Below are positions 27,150 to 34,977 of a stretch of 64,000 bases of DNA, piece after piece; positions within the stretch are counted from its first letter, which is position 1, and the number at the start of each line of letters is the position of its first letter. The translations under genes and the position numbers were made by a program. This DNA is from Streptomyces sp. NBC_00377. GTDB lineage: Bacteria; Actinomycetota; Actinomycetes; Streptomycetales; Streptomycetaceae. The notes beneath the pieces were generated by a model. That model searched no databases. It was not told where the DNA came from and saw only the letters and a list, made by a program, of their open reading frames with translations. The stretch spans positions 1,302,001 through 1,366,000 of the forward strand of contig NZ_CP107958.1 in assembly GCF_036075115.1 (NCBI RefSeq), read 5' to 3'.

Positions 27150-28669
27150 TGCCGCCCTCCCGCCGACGGGGTGGGTGCTCGGTACACGCGCAGGCCGGCC
27201 ACCCGGTGCTCGGTCCAGGCGCGGGCGTAGCCGGGCGGGCCGGCGCCCGGTGCCACGAGTGTGGCCGTGGGCAGACGACGGGCGGTCCGCCGGATGCCGG
27301 CCGACGTGGTGTTGGCGTCGTGGCCGACGGTCGCGGCGGAGGAACAGCCCGCGTAGTAGGCGATCGGGACGTCGTTCACCCCCGTGACCAGACAGGGCGG
27401 GCGAACGCCCAGCCGGTGCAGCCCTGCGGCGACGGAGGCCCACTCGCGGTGGGCTGCGGTGGTCCGGCTCACGGTGTCCTTGAGCACCACGAGCTGCGCG
27501 GCCAGATGCCCGACCAGAGCGAGGGTCAGCAGCGTCACGGTCAGCGGCCGACGGATCCGTCCGGGCGCCCGCACCAGGTGCACCAGGAGATCGGCGACCG
27601 GAACGGCCAGCAGCGCGTAGGCGGGCAGCAGGAAGCGGGGCGCCGCGTAGCCGATCATGAAGAGGTAGGGGAAGGCCGCCGAAGCGGCGCAGGCCAGCGG
27701 TACGAGTGTGGCGGCGGACCGCCGGGCGCGGATGGCGACCACCACCGCGAGAACGGCGAGCAGCGGCAGGGCGTACCACCACAGGGTCTCCAGGACGGGG
27801 GGCGCGGCACTGGTGCACGGGCGGCACAGAGTGCGTCCGCCCAGCGCGCGCAGTTGGTCTCCGACGGCGATGTTCCAGCCGAGCCCGCCCTGGATGCGGG
27901 ATGCCTCGGACAGGCGGTGCACCAGTCCGCCGTAGGAGACGTACGCCTCGATCACCCACTCGGCCGCCCCGGCGACCAGGCCGCCGACCAGCGCCCCCAG
28001 CAACGCGGGATGCCGCCACCGCCGTACACATACCAGCACGACGAGCAGGGGCAGGGCCGCCCAGCCCGCGTCCGTGGGGCGCATCAGGGCCATGAGGGCC
28101 GCGCTCAGGCCCACGCCCCACAGGGCCGCGCGGTCGGAGCGGTGCGCCTGGGCGCGCAGGAAGCAGCCCGTCCCGGCCAGGGCGCCGATGGCGACCCAGT
28201 AGTTGGGCATGGCCTGAGGGGCGTAGAACAGCGTCACCCACAGGGTGGCGAACAGGGCGCCCGCGGTCGCGAGCACCCGGGCGGGGAAGACGCCCTGCCA
28301 GGCGCGGAGCGCGAGGAGGAGGCCGAGACCGGACAGGCCGGCCAGGTAGATCCGCAGCAGCACCGTGGACGACGACCAGGCGACGACCGGCGCCACCAGC
28401 AGCGGGACGCCACGGGCGCGCGGGGCGCTGAAGAACGCGGCCGGTGCGTCGGAGGAGACCTGGCTGACGTAGACCGACTCGTCCCAGCCGAGACCCATCC
28501 GGGGTCGTACGAGAAGGAGCTGGGCCAGGGTGAACGCGCCGGCCACGACCGCGAGCGCCACCTCGCCCCGGGATCGTGGGGTGAGGCGAACGGCCGTCGG
28601 TGGGTCGGGCCTGCGCGGGCCGGTCGACGTGGCTGACGCGCTGTCCGTGGCCTGAGGGCCGTCTCTCAT
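27146..28669 (-). CDS. Multispan GT-C-type glycosyltransferase (PMT/ArnT-like)
   Basis: 507 residues with about ten to twelve hydrophobic spans. After the first span comes LGWDESVYVSQV, the acidic first loop (D-E) typical of GT-C enzymes that use polyprenyl-phosphate sugars and act on the outer face of the membrane. A soluble C-terminal part (about 410-507) contains IAYYAGCSSAATVGHDA. Substrate unknown. The ATG at 28669 has AAGGGG upstream. It diverges from a BlaI-type repressor, and three BlaI-like dyads lie between them, so it is probably repressed by that regulator. The stop overlaps the start of a broken UPF0104 gene. Confidence 0.75.
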   Translation of the reverse strand: MRDGPQATDSASATSTGPRRPDPPTAVRLTPRSRGEVALAVVAGAFTLAQLLLVRPRMGLGWDESVYVSQVSSDAPAAFFSAPRARGVPLLVAPVVAWSSSTVLLRIYLAGLSGLGLLLALRAWQGVFPARVLATAGALFATLWVTLFYAPQAMPNYWVAIGALAGTGCFLRAQAHRSDRAALWGVGLSAALMALMRPTDAGWAALPLLVVLVCVRRWRHPALLGALVGGLVAGAAEWVIEAYVSYGGLVHRLSEASRIQGGLGWNIAVGDQLRALGGRTLCRPCTSAAPPVLETLWWYALPLLAVLAVVVAIRARRSAATLVPLACAASAAFPYLFMIGYAAPRFLLPAYALLAVPVADLLVHLVRAPGRIRRPLTVTLLTLALVGHLAAQLVVLKDTVSRTTAAHREWASVAAGLHRLGVRPPCLVTGVNDVPIAYYAGCSSAATVGHDANTTSAGIRRTARRLPTATLVAPGAGPPGYARAWTEHRVAGLRVYRAPTPSAGGRQ

Positions 28670-28684
28670 CACTCACCCCTTGCT

Positions 28685-28772
28685 CCTACAGCCTGTGGGG
28701 CCAGATCAACCCTACAGACTGTAGGGTCTGCGGCGGCGTCTCGGTCCGGCACGCCCCTACGCGCTGTAAGGT
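28685..28772. promoter_or_regulatory. Three BlaI/MecI-like operator dyads between blaI-type gene and glycosyltransferase gene
   Basis: Box 2 (28709-28727) is a perfect 19-bp palindrome, ACCCTACAGACTGTAGGGT. Box 1 (28685-28700) and box 3 (28754-28772, CCCCTACGCGCTGTAAGGT) are imperfect versions. The CTACA-N-TGTAG core is that of BlaI/MecI/CopY-family operators. Boxes 1 and 2 sit near the glycosyltransferase start, box 3 just before the repressor ATG. Confidence 0.8.
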
Positions 28773-28779
28773 TTCAGAC

Positions 28780-29163
28780 ATGGCTGGCACGGGCCCGCGG
28801 GGCAGAGCCGAACGGCGTAACGCCGGTGAGCTGGAGAGCGAGGTGCTCGCCGCACTGTGGGCGGCGGACGGGGCGCTGACGCCGGCGGAGGTCCAGGCCG
28901 AACTGGGCGGCGACCTCGCCTACAACACCGTGCACACCATTCTCAGGCGCCTGTACGACAAGGGGCTCGTCCTGCGGGACGCGGACGGGCGGCGCGGCGC
29001 CTACCGGCCGGCCAAGGACGCCGCCGAGCTGACCGCGCAGGCCATGCACGAGGCGCTCGACCGGGGCCCGGACCCCGTAGCGGCGCTCCAGCGGTTCGTC
29101 ACCGGACTGAGCGCCGAGGAGGAACGGGCGCTGCGCGAGCTGCTGGGGGGAGAGCAACGGTGA
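28780..29163 (+). CDS. BlaI/MecI/CopY-family transcriptional repressor
   Basis: 127 residues. The winged helix-turn-helix is plain: ELESEVLAALWAADGALTPA, a helix with AYNTVHTILRRLYDKGLVLR as the recognition part, and RRGAYRPAKD as the wing; the C-terminal helices should dimerise. Members are normally inactivated by cleavage or by a cognate M56 (BlaR1/MecR1) sensor protease, and the start of exactly such a gene overlaps the stop here, but it is truncated. The gene is preceded by an operator-like dyad, so it is probably autoregulated, and it likely controls the divergent glycosyltransferase. Confidence 0.9.
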   Translation: MAGTGPRGRAERRNAGELESEVLAALWAADGALTPAEVQAELGGDLAYNTVHTILRRLYDKGLVLRDADGRRGAYRPAKDAAELTAQAMHEALDRGPDPVAALQRFVTGLSAEEERALRELLGGEQR

Positions 29164-29303
29164 GGGTCGATGCGTACACACCGTTCCTGCTGTCGCTCCT
29201 GCTTGCCGGGGTCTGTCCGCTGATCGGCGGCCGGGTGGCACCGGCGCTCGCCGCCCGCGTGCTGGCCGGTGCCGCCGTCGTCAGCGCGGTGGCGACCGCA
29301 TGG
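29160..29303 (+). pseudogene. N-terminal stub of an M56 (BlaR1/MecR1-like) sensor peptidase
   Basis: A GTG overlapping the repressor stop (GTGA) opens a frame with AYTPFLLSLLLAGVCPLIGG and LAARVLAGAAVVSAVATAW, the usual first two spans of actinobacterial M56 peptidases. Homology stops at 29303. A neighbouring frame then reads GFGWLGLCLSAVARWLPERL plus a Gly/Thr/Asp-rich tail, perhaps the end of a different membrane protein. The HExxH protease domain is missing, so the repressor has lost its sensor. Confidence 0.65.
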
Positions 29304-29491
29304 TTTCGGCTGGCTGGGCCTGTGTCTGAGCGCCGTGGCCCGCTGGCTTCCCGAACGGCTGACCCCCGGTGCGGCGGACCCGGACCCCGGCTCGGCGCGC
29401 GGGACGGCAGAACCGACGGGCAGCACGGCAGGGGGCCGAACGCACACGGCATCGGAACAGACGGACGTGGCAGGCGAGCAGAGGGAGGACC

Positions 29492-29695
29492 ATGCGCCGG
29501 ACGATCCTGGTCGTCGAGGACGATCACGCCCTGCGTGACGTGCTGATCCGCGGACTGCGCGACGAGGACTTCGACCCCGTACCCGCACCGGACGGCGCCA
29601 CCGCCCTACGACTGGCCACCCCCGACATCTCCGGCGCCGTGCTCGACATCGGACTGCCGGACGCCGACGGACGCACGAGCTGCGCACACCCCTGA
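29492..29695 (+). pseudogene. Response regulator receiver domain truncated by deletion into a histidine kinase
   Basis: An ATG with GAGGGAGGA upstream starts a normal OmpR-type receiver: MRRTILVVEDDHALRDVL, an RLATPDISGAVLDIGLPDAD segment with the phospho-acceptor Asp, and then the frame stops after 67 residues. From 29671, in another frame, kinase sequence begins. The second half of the receiver and the DNA-binding domain are absent. Confidence 0.75.
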
Positions 29696-30282
29696 GCCGG
29701 ATCATCGCCGAACTCGACTGGTGGCAGACCCTGCCCCGCACCGCCGACCAGACCCACGCCACCCACAAGGTCATCGCGGAGGCCGCCCAGTCCATGCGCA
29801 CCATCTGCGACACCCTCCTCGACGACGCCCGCGACGGCACACCCACCGCTCCCGGCACCGCCGAGATCCTCCCCACGCTGCGACGCCTCACCGAAGTCCT
29901 CGACACGCCGTCCCACTTGACGGTCGCCGCCGACGGCCCGCCTCTGGAGGCCGGAGTCCCACCCGCGTTCCTCGAACGCATCGTCAGCCCGCTTTTGACC
30001 AACGCCTGCCGCTACGCCCGTTCCAAGGTCGCCGTCCGCGCCTACCGCGCACCCGACGGCGTACGCATCGACGTCATCGACGACGGCCCGGGCGTACCGC
30101 CCCCGTTCGCCGGACAGCTCTTCGAGCCCGGTCGGCGCGCGGATCCCTGCGACGGACACGACGGAGCGGGCCTGGGACTGCCGCTGGCGCGACGCCTGGC
30201 CCGCTCCGCCGGCGGCGAGGTGATGTACGACCCCGGACACACCCCCGGGGCACGGTTCGTGGTCAGCCTGCCTGCCGGGTGA
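29671..30282 (+). pseudogene. Histidine kinase C-terminal half (HisKA and ATPase domains) left by a deletion
   Basis: The frame opens exactly at the H-box THELRTPLSRI, lacking sensor and HAMP parts, and continues through the catalytic domain: an N-box (FLERIVSPLLTNACRYARSK), G1 (VIDDGPGVP), an F-box (LFEPGR) and G2 (GAGLGLPLARRLA), ending at 30282. Normally a response regulator gene is followed by its kinase; here the 3' part of the former and the 5' part of the latter have been removed in one deletion, and the ends are out of frame. An internal ATG at 29794 would drop the phospho-acceptor His. Confidence 0.75.
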
Positions 30283-30310
30283 CCACGCCGCACTCGACGC
30301 CACCGGCGTA

Positions 30311-30405
30311 TCACAGCGTGATGTCACGCCGGACGTCCTTGTGGGAGACGGCCAGGTGGCCGACGAAGCCGAGGATGGCCACCGTCCAGGACAGCGTGAC
30401 CGGGC
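30311..30405 (-). pseudogene. Orphan C-terminal fragment of an unidentified membrane protein
   Basis: A hydrophobic span followed by a basic tail (SWTVAILGFVGHLAVSHKDV and seven further residues) in an otherwise Arg-rich frame without start. The GHLAVSHKDV ending resembles GYLAVTRKDV at 26891, so both may be tails of one family. I cannot name it. Nothing else is visible in 30283-30551. Confidence 0.35.
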
Positions 30406-30551
30406 GTGGCGACGTTCGACGCGGCCGCGCGACGCTGCGGACCGGGGGCCGTACGGAGGCGACCGCCACGGATGACCAGCCCGTGGGGTGGAGAGCGAGC
30501 CCACGGCCCCCGTGCACCGCCTGCCCTCTCCGCGGCGACCTGGCCGTTGGT

Positions 30552-31118
30552 TCAGCCGGGAATGGGATGGTGCGCCCTGGCGAACTGCTCCACGACGGCG
30601 GCGCAGAAGGCGGGCAGGTCGGACGGGCCGCGGCTGGTGATCAGTTGCCCGTCGACGACCACCTCCTGGTCGGCGACGACCTCCGCGCCGGCGTTGCGCA
30701 GATCGGTGCGGATGCTTGGCCAGGACGTCAGGCGGCGGCCGCGCACGGCGTCGGCTTCCGCCAGCGTCCACGGGCCGTGGCAGATCGATGCGACCGGTTT
30801 CCCGCTGGCCATGAAGTCCCTGACGAACCGCACCGCGTCGCGGTTCATGCGCAGCTGGTCGGGGTTCATGGTGCCACCGGGCAGGAGCAGGGCGTGGTAG
30901 TCGTCGACGGAGGCGTCGGCGACCAGGCGGTCCACGGGGAAGGTTCCTGCCGCGTTGAGGTCGAACTGGCGGGCCTGGATCTCGCCGGGATGGAGCGAGA
31001 CGATCTCGGTCTTCGCCCCTGCGCCCTGCAGCGCACCGCGCGGCTGGTCGAGTTCCACGCGCTCGACTCCGTCGGTGGCCAGAATCGCCACCCTCATCCC
31101 CTGAAGTTCCTGTGTCAC
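30552..31118 (-). CDS. DJ-1/PfpI family protein (type 1 glutamine amidotransferase-like)
   Basis: 188 residues. The GTG at 31118 follows AAGGGAG at 8 bp. The fold is recognisable from RVAILATDGVERVELDQP, ALLLPGGTMNPDQL and the nucleophile elbow VASICHGPWTLAEA with the reactive Cys at about residue 113, ending ITSRGPSDLPAFCAAVVEQF. Members act as deglycases, proteases or chaperone-like stress proteins; which applies is open. It lies near other redox and stress genes and is probably monocistronic. Confidence 0.88.
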   Translation of the reverse strand: MTQELQGMRVAILATDGVERVELDQPRGALQGAGAKTEIVSLHPGEIQARQFDLNAAGTFPVDRLVADASVDDYHALLLPGGTMNPDQLRMNRDAVRFVRDFMASGKPVASICHGPWTLAEADAVRGRRLTSWPSIRTDLRNAGAEVVADQEVVVDGQLITSRGPSDLPAFCAAVVEQFARAHHPIPG

Positions 31119-31246
31119 GGTACGGCTCCCTTCACGAGTCGCTGCTTGTACGACGCGAGCGGCAGGGACACCCGGCGGGGCCCGGTCCGGATCCCTTTTC
31201 CGGACCGGGGACTGCAAGCCGCGGCCGAGGGTGCCCCGAGCATGTA

Positions 31247-31352
31247 TCAGCCGGAGCTGCCGTCCGGGTGGAGGACGACTTTGGTCCGAGCCCAGCCGTC
31301 GCCGCGGGCGCCGACGTGCTGGTATCCGTCTGCTGCCTTGCTCAGTAGGAGT
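31247..31352 (-). pseudogene. Possible C-terminal fragment of an oxidoreductase
   Basis: About 34 codons (including LSKAADGYQHVGARGDGWAR, then TKVVLHPDG and a stop) read like the last helix and strand of zinc-type alcohol dehydrogenases, with no upstream coding sequence. Weak support, based on the style of the ending only. Confidence 0.3.
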
Positions 31353-31423
31353 TCGTTTCGACACGCGCGTAGAGGACCTCGGCATGTCGGTTCAGATCGG
31401 TGACATGCACCGGGCCGCGACTG

Positions 31424-31873
31424 CTAGAGCAGCCGGTCGAACACCGCGGTCACGCCGTCCCAGTGGCTGGTCTGCGGGTTCTTGACCTCCGGGTACAGGA
31501 TTTTGAACGTCTCGGCGAGGGCCACGCTGAGACCGCCGATGATCTCGGGGTAGCGCTCCTCGGTCTCCTGGGTGGGTGTCCTGTCAAGCGGAGGGTGCGC
31601 GGCGAGCTGTTCCAGGTTCGGCTTCAGATCGACCTCCTCGTCGAGCCGCCGGAACCGGTGGATGCTTTCTTGAAGGCCCTTGGTGATCGGTAGGTCCCAC
31701 GGTTCGACGGTATCCCGGCCATTGGCCTTGGCCGACGCCTGGCCGACGACCAGGAGGTCGTAGAGCTTGGCGTCCACGAAGTCGCCGTACCGCTTGAGGT
31801 CGTTCTTGTCCACGTCGAGGCCTGCGGCGGCGCGGAAGAACCTCTCGAACTTCGACACAGCCATCACGGTCAT
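31424..31873 (-). CDS. DUF1931 family histone-fold protein
   Basis: 149 residues, no signal. FERFFRAAAGLDVDKNDLKR begins the first of two histone-like helical units, and the second runs through the region of ALAETFKILYPEV; the pattern fits DUF1931, a bacterial pseudo-doublet histone-fold family. DNA binding is an inference from the fold: surface residues are more acidic than in true histones. AGGAGG lies before the ATG at 31873. It stands alone between a remnant and the minisatellite region. Confidence 0.85.
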   Translation of the reverse strand: MTVMAVSKFERFFRAAAGLDVDKNDLKRYGDFVDAKLYDLLVVGQASAKANGRDTVEPWDLPITKGLQESIHRFRRLDEEVDLKPNLEQLAAHPPLDRTPTQETEERYPEIIGGLSVALAETFKILYPEVKNPQTSHWDGVTAVFDRLL

Positions 31874-32180
31874 GCCTCTCGCCTCCTTACCGGGAACCGG
31901 ACGGCGTCGTTCGCTTCAGCCGGCGCCGCCATCGGCTGTTACCGGTCGAGGTTCGCAGAGCCCGCCTGCTGAGCGCCTCCGCACCCCGGGCCGAAAAAGA
32001 ACACCCGCTCCTACCCTGGCAGAGCAGCGTGAATGCGCGGGCATCCCCCGGCCAGCCGTACGGCCGTCCCTCCGCAGGAAGCTGCCCGGGATTGCAGCGC
32101 CTCGGACGAGAGCCTCTGAATCGACCTGGCAGTGTGGCTGACGGCCCGACAGCTCGCCTCCGTCGAACGCTCTCGACGCC

Positions 32181-32366
32181 GAACGGGCCGGCCGGGCCGA
32201 ACGGGCCGAACGGGCCGAACGGGCCGAACGGGCCGAACGGGCCGAACGGGCCGAACGGGCCGAACGGGCCGAACGGGCCGAACGGGCCGAACGGGCCGAA
32301 CGGGCCGAACGGGCCGAACGGGCCGAACGGGCCGAACGGGCCGAACGGGCCGAACGGGCCGAACGG
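32181..32366. repeat. Minisatellite, 9-bp unit GAACGGGCC, about 20.7 copies
   Basis: One unit, one variant unit (GGCCGGGCC), then 18 perfect units from 32199 to 32360 and a partial one. Because 9 is a multiple of 3, all six frames stay open and give artificial proteins (Asn-Gly-Pro, Thr-Gly-Arg, Ala-Arg-Ser and others). No start, domain or flanking homology supports coding. The rest of 31874-32687 shows nothing recognisable. Confidence 0.95.
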
Positions 32367-32687
32367 AAACGCGACGGAGGGAAAAGCCGACCGCGCGCCA
32401 CAGGAACGGCGCCCTGACGCCCACCCGGCAGACCGGCGCCGGTGTCCCCTGTGCAGTGGCGGAGGCCGCCTGCACTCGTGCTCGCAGGTCTATGGAGCCC
32501 GCCGCTTTTCCGCCCGCCGGGAGCAGGCACGGTGGGGCCCACATCCGGAGCATGGAAATGGCCACTTCCGAGGCACCTGCACCATGACGCGCACCAGGCC
32601 GCCACCCCCACACGCACGAAGCACCCTTCGGTGGCTGTCTCAGGTCCCGCGGCAGGCAGTCACAAAGTTTCAGAAAGGGAACGGTTC

Positions 32688-33065
32688 ATGGACTACCACA
32701 CCTTCCTCGACACCATCACCCGGCGCGCCCCCGTCCCCCCGGAGAAGGCGGAGCCCCTCACCCGTGCCACCCTGGAAACACTGGCCGAGCGGCTCACCAG
32801 GGGTGAGGCGGAGGACCTCGCGTCCGAACTGCCCAAGCCGCTGAAGGAACCGCTGGTCTCTCCCACTCCGGAAGCCGAGCCCTTCGGACTCGACGAGTTC
32901 ATCAATCGGGTGAGCAGGCGAGCAGGGGTGAGCCCGGACGAGGCCCGCGAGGGCGTTCGGGCGGAGCTGAGCACCCTGAAGGACGCGGTCAGTGATGGCG
33001 AGTTCCGCCACGTAATGTCCCAGCTGCCCCGGGACTTCGAGGCCCTCGTCGGCGCCCCCGGCTAG
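32688..33065 (+). CDS. DUF2267 family protein (first of two)
   Basis: 125 residues, acidic and helical, soluble. It consists of two similar halves: ITRRAPVPPEKAEPLTRATL with LAERLTRGEAEDLASELP, then FINRVSRRAGVSPDEAREGV with LKDAVSDGEFRHVMSQLPRD, the duplicated pattern of DUF2267. Function unknown; members are frequent in actinobacterial stress regulons. GAAAGGGA precedes the ATG. It lies about 320 bp after the minisatellite and has a paralogue at 36561. Confidence 0.88.
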   Translation: MDYHTFLDTITRRAPVPPEKAEPLTRATLETLAERLTRGEAEDLASELPKPLKEPLVSPTPEAEPFGLDEFINRVSRRAGVSPDEAREGVRAELSTLKDAVSDGEFRHVMSQLPRDFEALVGAPG

Positions 33066-33268
33066 ACGGAGCCAGGTCGGCGCCATCATCCAGGACACGG
33101 AACCGGCCGTACCCCCGGCGGCCACCGACACACGGCGCGCGGAGCGCACTCCTGCTTGGAACGCCGGCGCTACGTCGGCCAGGGGATGCGCGAGGAGCTC
33201 CGGTTGCGCCGACCTCAGCAGGCGTCTGACGCGCCCGGAGACCCGGCATGAAATCGCCGGAGGATCAC

Positions 33269-34324
33269 ATGACACAACCGACAGTTCCTTCAGCCGGCGC
33301 ACCCGTGGACGTCGAAGGCGGGGCGCAGCGGCCGTTCTCCGAACACGCGGCCATGGCCAGGGCGTATCCCGGCGACAGGATGACCGTTGGCGCCATCACG
33401 CCCCTGGAGGGCTTCGAAGGGCCCGTGCCGTCCCTGGCGGGGCACGTCGAGCGGATCCAGCAGGCCGAGCGGGCCGGCTTCGCCTCGGTATGGGTCCGTG
33501 ACGTGCCGCTGCTGGACCCGAGCTTCGGGGACACCGGGCAGGTCTTCGACCCGTGGGTGTACCTGGGGCAGCTCAGCGCCCGCACCACCTCGATCACACT
33601 GGGGACAGCCAGCATCGTCATGCCGCTGCGGCATCCATTGCACACCGCCAAGGCGGCCGCCTCGGTGGACCAGCTGTCCGGCGGACGCCTCCTGCTCGGG
33701 GTGGCCACCGGTGACCGGCCCGTGGAGTTCCCGGCCTTCGGTCAGGACCTGGGCAGCCGGGCCGAGAGGTTCCGGCAGTCGCTGGAGTACTTCCGTGTCG
33801 TCCTCGAGCACCGTTTCCCGCACGTGGAGTCGCCGCTCGGCCGGATGCGCGGCACCGATCTGCTGCCCAAGCCGGTGTACCGGCGGATCCCCGTACTGAT
33901 GACGGGACACGGCAGGCAGGACGTCCGGTGGATCGCCGACAACACCGACGGCTGGCTGTACTACACCCCGCCGCTCCAGCAGCAGGCCGAGAACATCGAG
34001 CGGTGGCGGGAGCTGACCCGGGGCGACGGCGGTGGGTTCAAGCCGTACGCGCAGGCCACCTATCTGGATCTGACCGAGGACCCGCTGGCCCTGCCCCGGC
34101 GCATCCACCAGGGCTTCTCGGTGGGCCGGGTGTCGTTCCTGGGGATGATGCGGGCCTGGCAGGACATCGGCATCGATCAGCTGATGATCAACTTCAAGCA
34201 CAGCCGCCGTCCGGTCGCCGAAGTGATCGACGAACTGGCCGAACACGTGCTGCCGCACTTCCCGCCCGGGCGCTTCGGGGCGCACGGCGAGCACCGGCGG
34301 CCCGTGGAGCGGACCGGGTCCTGA
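33269..34324 (+). CDS. LLM-class flavin-dependent oxidoreductase (luciferase-like)
   Basis: 351 residues, a TIM-barrel luciferase-type monooxygenase: VERIQQAERAGFASVWVRDV, PWVYLGQLSARTTSITLGTA, LSGGRLLLGVATGDRP and the C-terminal GRVSFLGMMRAWQDIGIDQL. Resembles the BA3436-type subfamily. It would use reduced FMN; an FMN reductase converges on it from 34964 on the other strand and could supply it. The ATG at 33269 has GGAGG at ideal spacing, better than the ATG at 33248. Substrate unknown. Confidence 0.87.
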   Translation: MTQPTVPSAGAPVDVEGGAQRPFSEHAAMARAYPGDRMTVGAITPLEGFEGPVPSLAGHVERIQQAERAGFASVWVRDVPLLDPSFGDTGQVFDPWVYLGQLSARTTSITLGTASIVMPLRHPLHTAKAAASVDQLSGGRLLLGVATGDRPVEFPAFGQDLGSRAERFRQSLEYFRVVLEHRFPHVESPLGRMRGTDLLPKPVYRRIPVLMTGHGRQDVRWIADNTDGWLYYTPPLQQQAENIERWRELTRGDGGGFKPYAQATYLDLTEDPLALPRRIHQGFSVGRVSFLGMMRAWQDIGIDQLMINFKHSRRPVAEVIDELAEHVLPHFPPGRFGAHGEHRRPVERTGS

Positions 34325-34364
34325 GGAAGCACGACCCCGGCGCGCTGCGCGTGACAGGCCGGGC

Positions 34365-34964
34365 TCAGTCCCGGACGGCCCCGGACTGCGCGTAGTCGCA
34401 CGTGCCCTCCGCCCGGAACTGCCGGGCCGCCCTGGTCACCTCCGCGCCGAGGCCGCGCAACTGGTCCGCGACCGCCTGGTCGGTGAGGCGTCCGTCGCCG
34501 TCGAAGACCCGGGAGGACCGCGGGACCGCGAACACCAGCGGCACGGCCCAGCCGCGCATCGACCGCACGATGAACTCCATCGCGTTGATCGCCTGGAGGC
34601 CCTGCACTCCACCGGCGGTCGTCAGCATCCCCACGGGTTTGTTGCTGAGGTAGGGCGGGTCGTGGTCGGCCAGGAGGGCGAGCCAGTCCACCGCGTTCTT
34701 GAACGCGCCGCTGACCGACCCGTGGTAGGTCGGGCTGCTCCACAGCAGGGCGTCGGCGGCCTGAACGGTGTCCGCAAGCCGGCGGGCGGACGCGGGGATC
34801 CCGTGCTCGGACGTGTAGAACGGGAGATTCAGCCGCTTGAGATCGATCACCTGGGTGTCGGCGCCCGCGTCGGCCGCCCCCTCGACCGCCACACACAGTG
34901 CGGTGAGGCTGGTCGACGGAGTGCGCAGCGAACCTCCCATTCCGACGACGAGTGGGCGCGCCAT
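34365..34964 (-). CDS. NADPH-dependent FMN reductase family protein
   Basis: 199 residues with a flavodoxin-like fold: VVGMGGSLRTPSTS for the FMN phosphate loop, LLWSSPTYHGSVSGAFKNAV (the SPxYxxSxxGxLK-type motif) and a TTAGGVQGLQAINAMEFIV segment. It reduces FMN or quinones with NADPH. AAGGAG precedes the ATG, which lies 13 bp after the stop of the aldo/keto reductase gene, so the two form an operon. It converges with the luciferase-like gene, 40 bp apart. Confidence 0.88.
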   Translation of the reverse strand: MARPLVVGMGGSLRTPSTSLTALCVAVEGAADAGADTQVIDLKRLNLPFYTSEHGIPASARRLADTVQAADALLWSSPTYHGSVSGAFKNAVDWLALLADHDPPYLSNKPVGMLTTAGGVQGLQAINAMEFIVRSMRGWAVPLVFAVPRSSRVFDGDGRLTDQAVADQLRGLGAEVTRAARQFRAEGTCDYAQSGAVRD

Positions 34965-34977
34965 CCTGTCAACTCCT

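Noticed and set aside
32029..32844. Collagen-like (Gly-Pro-Asn) protein across the minisatellite
   Set aside because: All frames are open because the unit is 9 bp, and the ends of this frame have no homology, signal peptide or ribosome-binding site.
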